NCBI RefSeq assembly: GCF_040412425.1 | Contig: NC_089749.1 | Coordinates: 9,940,162-10,004,161, forward strand | Reading direction: 5' to 3' | From: Macrobrachium rosenbergii | Taxonomy: Eukaryota > Arthropoda > Malacostraca > Decapoda > Palaemonidae | DNA: 64,000 bases | In this document: in pieces, positions 58,491 to 64,000 of the stretch | Layout: each line of letters opens with the position of its first letter | How positions within the stretch are numbered: position 1 is the stretch's first letter | Translations under genes and position numbers: made by a program | The notes under the pieces: generated by a model | Told to the model about the DNA's origin: nothing | The model's database searches: none | What the model saw: only the letters and a program-made list of their open reading frames with translations

Positions 58491-60659
58491 CTAAAAATGA
58501 CAGAATAAAATCACAATTAAGAATAAGCAATGGCTGGCAAAGTTTAGTCAATTGCTCTCATCCTTATTAAATAGTGTACCCAGATTAATAAGTCTTTTAC
58601 TAATGTAGCCACATTAATAAAAGAAGTACAAAGCTTATTATCTTCAATATCATACTAACAAGGCTGCAACCATTAACAAACTTTTTAACATGAAACTTTT
58701 TAACGTGAATTAAAAGAATCGAGTTTGTGAAGCTAACACAGGTGTTATGAAAATCTAAGTGATGCAGCAGAGGAATGACAGGTATCATGTAGCAATCAAC
58801 ATTCACAAAATATGGTACCTTACCTTCACGCCCTTTGCCACGGGCAATAAGCTTTGGATCTACAAATTCAGGTCTTCTTCCTGTTAACCAAGCCATTAGT
58901 TTTTGTATAGTTGAAGCTGATTCTGGTACAAAAGTTGTCAATCTGAAAATATTTGGATAACTTTAACATGGAAAGAATACTTTGCAGATTAAACATAAAC
59001 AAATTTTGAAATTTTCATACTCTTTATGTCCCAAAGATACCAGGTACACATTTAAAACCTTTGGAAAAATTATGTAATAAAACAAAATCATTGATAGTGT
59101 ACAAACAAGTTTTGAATACATACAGACTGCCAGCACTGGTCAACAACAATTACCAAACCATCCAGTAAGTAAAATGGTGCAGTACAACATAGGTAATACA
59201 GCATTATAGAAGCGTTCTTAATAATGTGAAGACTGAGAATGTAACAGAGGAATTTCTCAACATGTTAGTTCTTTCCTTGTTATGACTGAGACCTATCTCA
59301 TCTGCCCAGTTAGTTCTCTTTTACATTTATTCAACCCAATCTCCTCGACTTACAGGAAAGCATTTCAATACTGCCTCACGATGTTGTCAATGTGATCCAA
59401 AGGTTATTTATAATATGGTACTGTCCCTCCTTCTCTAAATTAATATTTGTATCATGTCTCAGTCCCCTGAGGAGGATGAAAATGCAAAAGAGTAAGTACG
59501 TTACCTTCTCACAAACCCAAAAGGTTTTAAAATATACTGTACTCTGCAAACTGTATTTTGGAATGAAGAACTACCATGGTAGTACACTGCTGTATACATT
59601 TTCCAGTTATGGAGGAATATGGATAATGGTATTTTACATTGTGTAGGCTTCCACAAGGAGCATAATTAAAAATGACTTAACGTGATTGCTTACGTTAGTG
59701 TAATTAAAAATGACTTTATGTGATTACCTGCGTTTGTGTATCCCAGGGGTGATCGGAAGATGACATGCTGCATAGCCGATGATAGTGTCATTACCAAAAA
59801 TATCATTGCCATAAACACTCAAAACTAACTGAGGCCCTGTAAGAAAATAATAATGTACATGTAAATGATAATCAAGTCACACCCAGAAAGAGAGATCTTG
59901 TAAACAGGCAATGAAGACAAAGACATAAGTGCTGTGCAATAATCTAGAAAACATGTCTTGTACTTCAATTTTTTATCCAAAGCTGGTTTAGGAATTTCCC
60001 AGCAGCTTGGAGTGTAACTCAGAATTCATGTTACCCTGTACTGGATACTGAATATGAGATGTCCTCATGCAATAAATAAAAGAAAAATAACCATATCTGA
60101 ATGACCAAAACTTTAAACTGCTTACTCACATCCATATGGGTTAGTTGATTTAAAGGTGATGTCCAGTGGAAAGTTCCAAATGAATATTTGCCTTTCATCG
60201 TCACTCCGGCGACTCATTTGAGAAACACATTCCTCTAAACCCTGTATTGAGTAAATATACTTATAATTCATTTACATAAATAAACAACTGCCAATGCAAA
60301 ACAGAACAGAACCAAAACAAAATATTCCTCTAAAGTAATAATAATAACTGGATAATATTGTTTAAACTGGAAAATACTGCTTTTAAAAAAAGTAAAAAAA
60401 TGAATACCAGTAATATATTCAGTAAAGCACTATGATAAATCACATACAGATCAATCAATAATATTAAATTAGTACACTATTATCGCTGCAAAACAAGCAT
60501 GACAAAAATGGGTAATTTAATACATACCCCAACCACTTCCCAGTCTGTCCCTGATGTGAAGCAGTAGTTGAAATATAAATTATCACCCTCCATAAACCTC
60601 CCAGAATCAATTTGACCAGTAACATTAAGCATGAAGACACTTGGAGCAGTTATAGACAT
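58309..60659 (-). CDS. B9D1: B9 domain-containing protein 1, whole coding span (five exons)
   Basis: Role (known of the family): B9D1 works with B9D2 and MKS1 in the MKS module of the ciliary transition zone, gating membrane proteins into cilia; human mutations cause Meckel/Joubert syndromes. Seen: five exons (60528-60659, 60130-60241, 59728-59836, 58824-58942, 58309-58490) with GT/AG borders and matching phases give exactly 218 codons (217 aa), close to the ~204 aa of the human protein. The single B9 (C2-like) domain covers about residues 8-190, with [19 protein letters not shown] (from 66), [22 protein letters not shown] and TGRRPEF. The ATG at 60659 begins [15 protein letters not shown], the expected N-terminus. 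The C-terminal tail is Ser/Pro-rich. There is no sign of damage. Confidence 0.95.
58824..58942 (-). CDS. B9D1: B9D1 coding exon 4
   Basis: Acceptor attttcag, donor gtaagg; phase 2 in, 1 out. Reads [20 protein letters not shown], then [18 protein letters not shown]. Confidence 0.95.
58943..59727 (-). other. B9D1 intron
   Basis: AT-rich, with no repeat array; nothing else recognised. Confidence 0.7.
59728..59836 (-). CDS. B9D1: B9D1 coding exon 3
   Basis: Acceptor cttacag, donor gtaatc; phase 1 in, 2 out. Reads [20 protein letters not shown], then [16 protein letters not shown]. Confidence 0.95.
60130..60241 (-). CDS. B9D1: B9D1 coding exon 2
   Basis: Acceptor aatacag, donor gtgagt; phase 0 in, 1 out. 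Carries the family-defining [16 protein letters not shown]. Confidence 0.95.
60528..60659 (-). CDS. B9D1: B9D1 coding exon 1
   Basis: 44 codons from ATG 60659, ending GTDWEVVG at donor gtatgt; phase 0. An acceptor cttttcag 26 bases upstream of the ATG (exon edge 60684) shows that a 5' UTR intron precedes it. Confidence 0.93.
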
Positions 60660-60684
60660 GATAAGGCACTAGAGTTGACTTTCA

Positions 60685-61853
60685 CTGAAAAGTAAAATTG
60701 GTCATTCAACAACTATATATATCATTACTGATATTTTTTGTATGTGTCCACCTGTCTTATATGGTTTCTGAAAAAAAATTTCAACACAGTACGGTTTTAC
60801 AACAGTCACTTTGTTCTTATACATATGACAAATCATAGAAAGAGAGGGTTGTTGCCGACCACTTAAGACTGAAATTGTTGGACTGCAGTGTTCCTACAAT
60901 GAAGGATGCAAAATCCTACCTAGCCAAGGGACCAAGGGACCCTTTAGCCCCAACCTTACATCACACTTAGCATATTTATTACCTTTAGTTTGGGAGATCA
61001 GGACCTGCAGTTCAGAAGTAGACTGAGGTCTAGTAACCTATGTTCAGAAGCTAGGGATGGGGTATAGTTGGTGGCTCCTTGCTAAAAGAAGTGGATATGT
61101 GACAAATAAGACTATTATACAATTATACATGAAAAATGGAAAGATCCCATGTCTCACCAAAGTCCTTCTCCCCAAAAATTCCCATAGATGAGATCACATG
61201 AAAAAACAAGCACAACATTTTCTCTCTTAGGAACCTTCAGTAAAGATTATATCCCTCTGATTCACTTGAAGTCTGCAAGACCATTTCTGGCTGCATATTA
61301 ATGAATTTGGTGATAGTGTTTAAGGCAGTCTCTGTACAATTAGATGCAAGGAAATTCTTGGTCGTTCCAGGGATCTAGGCTATAAAACTAACATGGCTTC
61401 GGACATTATTCAGTAAAGAGCTTTAAGTTCCACTTCACACTCCACAGTGAAATATGCCAAAATCATCGTTCGACCATTGCTGCTAGGCTATCTGATTCGG
61501 TGTTGGAGATGTGTTCATTAACCATACCTTAAGTTGTTCTGACCTAAAACACAAAATTGACAAGCAGTGAAAACATGTGGGCTATATTAGTTTCATCTAA
61601 GCCTATATTATAAATACTGATGGCAGTTAAACAGGCATTTTATTAGATGAGGCTTGGTCTACCACATCTAAGCCAGCTTAATTGTCCTATAATATTACTT
61701 GTAAAATTTGGCATTATGCTCAAACACTGTACAGTAATGAAGCTAAAAACCTTTTAAATACTAGCTGTTTGATAAGACAAAGTCGTCGTGTAGTGGGAAA
61801 CCGAAATTTTAGGAAGGAATACCAGCAGTGACAACAAAGGCACAAATTCTTAC
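60685..61853 (-). other. Probable 5' UTR intron of B9D1
   Basis: Bounded by the acceptor at 60685-60686 and the donor at 61853-61852 on the minus strand. No coding or repeat content recognised. Confidence 0.45.
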
Positions 61854-61885
61854 AAGTCCCGGAAGAAGAAGTGTTTTTGTTTTGT
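61854..61885 (-). other. B9D1: Probable non-coding first exon of B9D1
   Basis: On the minus strand a consensus donor GTAAGA follows position 61854, and the only 5' UTR acceptor is at 60684, so an intron of about 1.17 kb is inferred. The upstream edge (transcription start) is a guess near 61885. The exon includes a CCGGAAG (ETS-type) motif around 61859. A CAGE or RNA-seq start here would confirm it. Confidence 0.4.
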
Positions 61886-61889
61886 TCTC

Positions 61890-61912
61890 GTTGCCAGGTT
61901 ACGAGAGTTGCC
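61890..61912 (-). promoter_or_regulatory. X-box-like RFX site upstream of B9D1
   Basis: GTTGCC, one spacer base, GGTTAC (61890-61902) matches the X-box GTNRCC-N(0-3)-RGYAAC with one mismatch in the second half-site. A second GTTGCC half-site lies at 61907-61912. B9/MKS genes are known RFX (DAF-19) targets. The site sits a few tens of bases upstream of the proposed first exon. Confidence 0.45.
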
Positions 61913-62910
61913 AGTATGCAATTTGATGGTAATTTTTTTCAATATTTTCAGGTAATATCCGTATTACTTGTATTCCTCCATAAAAATGTCTGCAAGTGAG
62001 TTCTGAAATGTCATATCTTTACCATACACTATACTTTACTATATACTATACTTCGTGGGACACTGGTCGCCATTAGCTTTGTAATGCACTAATGGAGACG
62101 GAATATTTTTCGTGTCTGCTTCCTCATAATTGTTGTCAAGGGAATAAAACCCTGTGCCATAGGGTTGAAAATGATATTTACGCAATTTTCATCTGGATTT
62201 GATAGAGGCAACAAACTGATGCTTATCTACTGGTCAGTGACAGCAAAAATTAACGCCATCTAACCTCGGGCGAGTTAAGAATATAATAATCATAACGTTA
62301 CCTGTGAACTGAACAGATTTTCAAAATTAGAATGTTACCAATTCTAAAACCACCCATGTCTAAATAGATAAAAATGTAATTATATTAGTAGGAATATACT
62401 GGACACAAGAAAATGAACTTAAATATTTAATGAGTGCTAATGTACGACAACTCTGTATCTGTAATGTTTAAGAGTAAGTAAAACTAACTTACGACAATTC
62501 TGTATCATTAATTTTTTAAGGTAAGAATTAATACGTTAAAATTGAATAGCGTAAGTAGATATACAAGAGGAAGTGCCGGCTACAACTTTGATGAAAATGC
62601 AACTTAACTCGTTTTTTTTTATTTTGCTTAGAAAACAAGAAATAAAAGTGATATAGTTGTACTACAGTAAGCACAGTCAATGAAGACTCATACGAAATAG
62701 TTGGAGAGTTAATTTAGTGAAAGTAGCATTAAAATTAAAAAGGAAATTTTATGTCATATATAGAGAAAAAGGCAAAAGAAAATAAAAGTAAATATGAAAA
62801 TTAGAAAACGGCACTTTAGCAACTTAGGTGCCGTTGCAAAGGCAAAGCCTCGACCCTCAACCTGAAAATGTAAACAGTTGCTGACAATTTCTGCCGCCGC
62901 CACTGCAAAC
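61913..62910. other. Inter-promoter region between B9D1 and the divergent candidate gene
   Basis: AT-rich, turning CpG-richer at 62810-62910 with accgttgcaaag-like and gccgccgccactgc words just before the ATG at 62911. No other gene seen. Confidence 0.4.
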
Positions 62911-62943
62911 ATGGAAGATTCAAAACAGTCCGGAAGAATTTGG
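62911..62943 (+). CDS. Candidate first coding exon of an unidentified divergent gene
   Basis: An ATG follows a GC-rich leader (gccgccgccactgcaaac) and reads MEDSKQSGRIW up to a donor gtaaat at 62944, phase 0. It points away from B9D1, about 1 kb from its proposed start, so a shared promoter region is plausible. Read without splicing it gives a 35-residue ORF with a hydrophobic stretch. I do not recognise the protein. A possible second exon is 63856-63908. Confidence 0.35.
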
Positions 62944-63855
62944 GTAAATAAACAATTGCTGCTCGTTTTGGTGTATGGTTTTCTGCATTTATATATTAGT
63001 AGAAGTATCCTGAACTAATTATGTAGGTAACATATTTATCGGTTGAGTAATAAACTCGACTAACGTGTATGGACTTTGCCCTGCGTGTCTGGTAGGATAA
63101 TCGACCATAGGTTAGTAGTGTTACTGATTTTTCGTCAAATACAGGATTCAGTTACTTTTTCTATATTTTATCACGTTATTCATGGAGTTTTTACCATATT
63201 TTTCAGAAAAAATTGTTCATAACCTATCCCCTTCACTTGTAAGACAAGCCTGGCCTACCTAACCTATATATCGGCTCTGGCCAATTACATTTTTTAATAG
63301 GTACAGGAAACTACTTAGTTATACCCTTTTTGGCACATATCGTATGGATGAATGCACATAAACGACCAAGCTGCCATGTATTTTATCTTTTATCGAGATC
63401 TTTTAATAATTGGCTTATTGTAGCCTAGGACCTAGCCTATGTAACTTTCATTTCTCACCAGATACTTGAAACATTTATCAGTAAAACTTTACTTTAGTTG
63501 CGCGCCTGATTTCCGCTAGTCGTCGACCAGGACAGGTTTTTCATACATAAATAGATATAATCTTTCCTATAATGCCAGGTCCTGACCTAACCAGATCTTA
63601 CCTACCTAGTCTAAGTTTGGGCGACAAGCCCTGACCTGGGCGTAGGGGAGTAGCCGCTTTGCCTCCCCTGGATCCCCCCATAAAGGCAGTAGCCTGCCCT
63701 GGTTGGCGACTGGTGAGAATCAGGCTGTGCCGCTAAAGCAAAGCTTTACCTATATATTTTTTATTTCTTGGCCTATCTCAAGTTTTATGCATTTTTTTTT
63801 TTACTGTTATTTGTGCAGTCCACTTGTTTTTGTTTCCCCTGCCTCTTGTATACAG
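62944..63855 (+). other. Possible first intron of the divergent candidate gene
   Basis: Contains many cctaacc/ctacctaac words and a GC-richer patch (63600-63720, gccctgacctgggcgtaggg type) that looks like a decayed repeat. No clear exon. Confidence 0.3.
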
Positions 63856-63908
63856 CAGTTGTGGGGAAACCCCAATGGGAAACTAGGTTTTTTACAAGGG
63901 AACCAAAA
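63856..63908 (+). CDS. Possible second exon of the unidentified gene at 62911
   Basis: Acceptor tatacag and consensus donor gtaagt flank a segment that joins in frame to 62911-62943 and reads QLWGNPNGKLGFLQGNQ. The next exon would lie beyond the window. Support is splice signals and an open frame only. Confidence 0.25.
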
Positions 63909-64000
63909 GTAAGTGAAGTGCACCAACAGGAACAGTCTATAATGCATAAACCTTACAGGCAGAAGATGGAATAACGACTTCCTGAAGATTGAGACAACAT

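Noticed and set aside
62816..62850. A second X-box in front of the ATG at 62911
   Set aside because: AGCAAC and GTTGC are present but in the wrong order and spacing for an X-box.

Overview
The window is eukaryotic nuclear DNA, most likely from a decapod crustacean (inference). The reasons are a spliced, GC-rich-codon gene embedded in AT-rich introns, very dense simple-sequence repeats of the (CT)n, (AAT)n and (AT)n types, minisatellites in almost every intron, a dispersed ~290-bp repeat present five times, and short CCTAA-type arthropod telomere-like runs. No operon, bacterial gene, rRNA, tRNA or CRISPR array was seen.

Layout. Positions 1-5127 are non-coding apart from a possible small minus-strand exon (816-870). 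They hold a promoter-like cluster (an exact DR1 nuclear-receptor element and a GTCACGTGAC E-box, 1597-1655) and two minisatellites. From 5128 to 41518 on the + strand lies one large gene of the NACHT and WD-repeat (NWD2-like) family. I traced 25 exons from 5128-5321 to 41470-41518 plus one alternative ATG-bearing first exon (9242-9380). From the third listed exon on, every junction keeps the reading frame with GT/AG borders. The ~1,383-residue product reads as a DUF4062-like N-terminal domain, a NACHT P-loop ATPase (Walker A at 28408-28536, Walker B at 29847-30083), a helical winged-helix-type region, and about seven WD-like blades. The last large exon (40771-40982) is out of frame with itself, which suggests assembly indels or true C-terminal damage. 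The true N-terminus probably lies left of the window.

Positions 41519-58308 hold no recognisable gene. They probably contain the 3' UTR of the NWD gene (candidate poly(A) signals at 42714 and 51672, the second preceded by two Pumilio-type sites), one copy of the dispersed repeat, a 354-bp terminal-inverted-repeat MITE (53883-54236), and the 3' UTR of the next gene.

From 58309 to 61854 on the minus strand is a complete five-coding-exon B9D1 gene (ciliary transition-zone B9 protein, 217 aa), with a probable non-coding first exon at 61854 and an RFX X-box-like site just upstream. A candidate first coding exon of an unidentified divergent + strand gene starts at 62911 and runs off the window.

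The two identified genes do not obviously work together: one encodes a STAND-type signalling ATPase, the other a cilium gate component. No convincing previously undescribed system was found. The points most worth a second look are the broken C-terminal exon, the alternative 5' exon with its repeat-born 7-codon uORFs, splice-site-copying intron arrays, and the B9D1 X-box.
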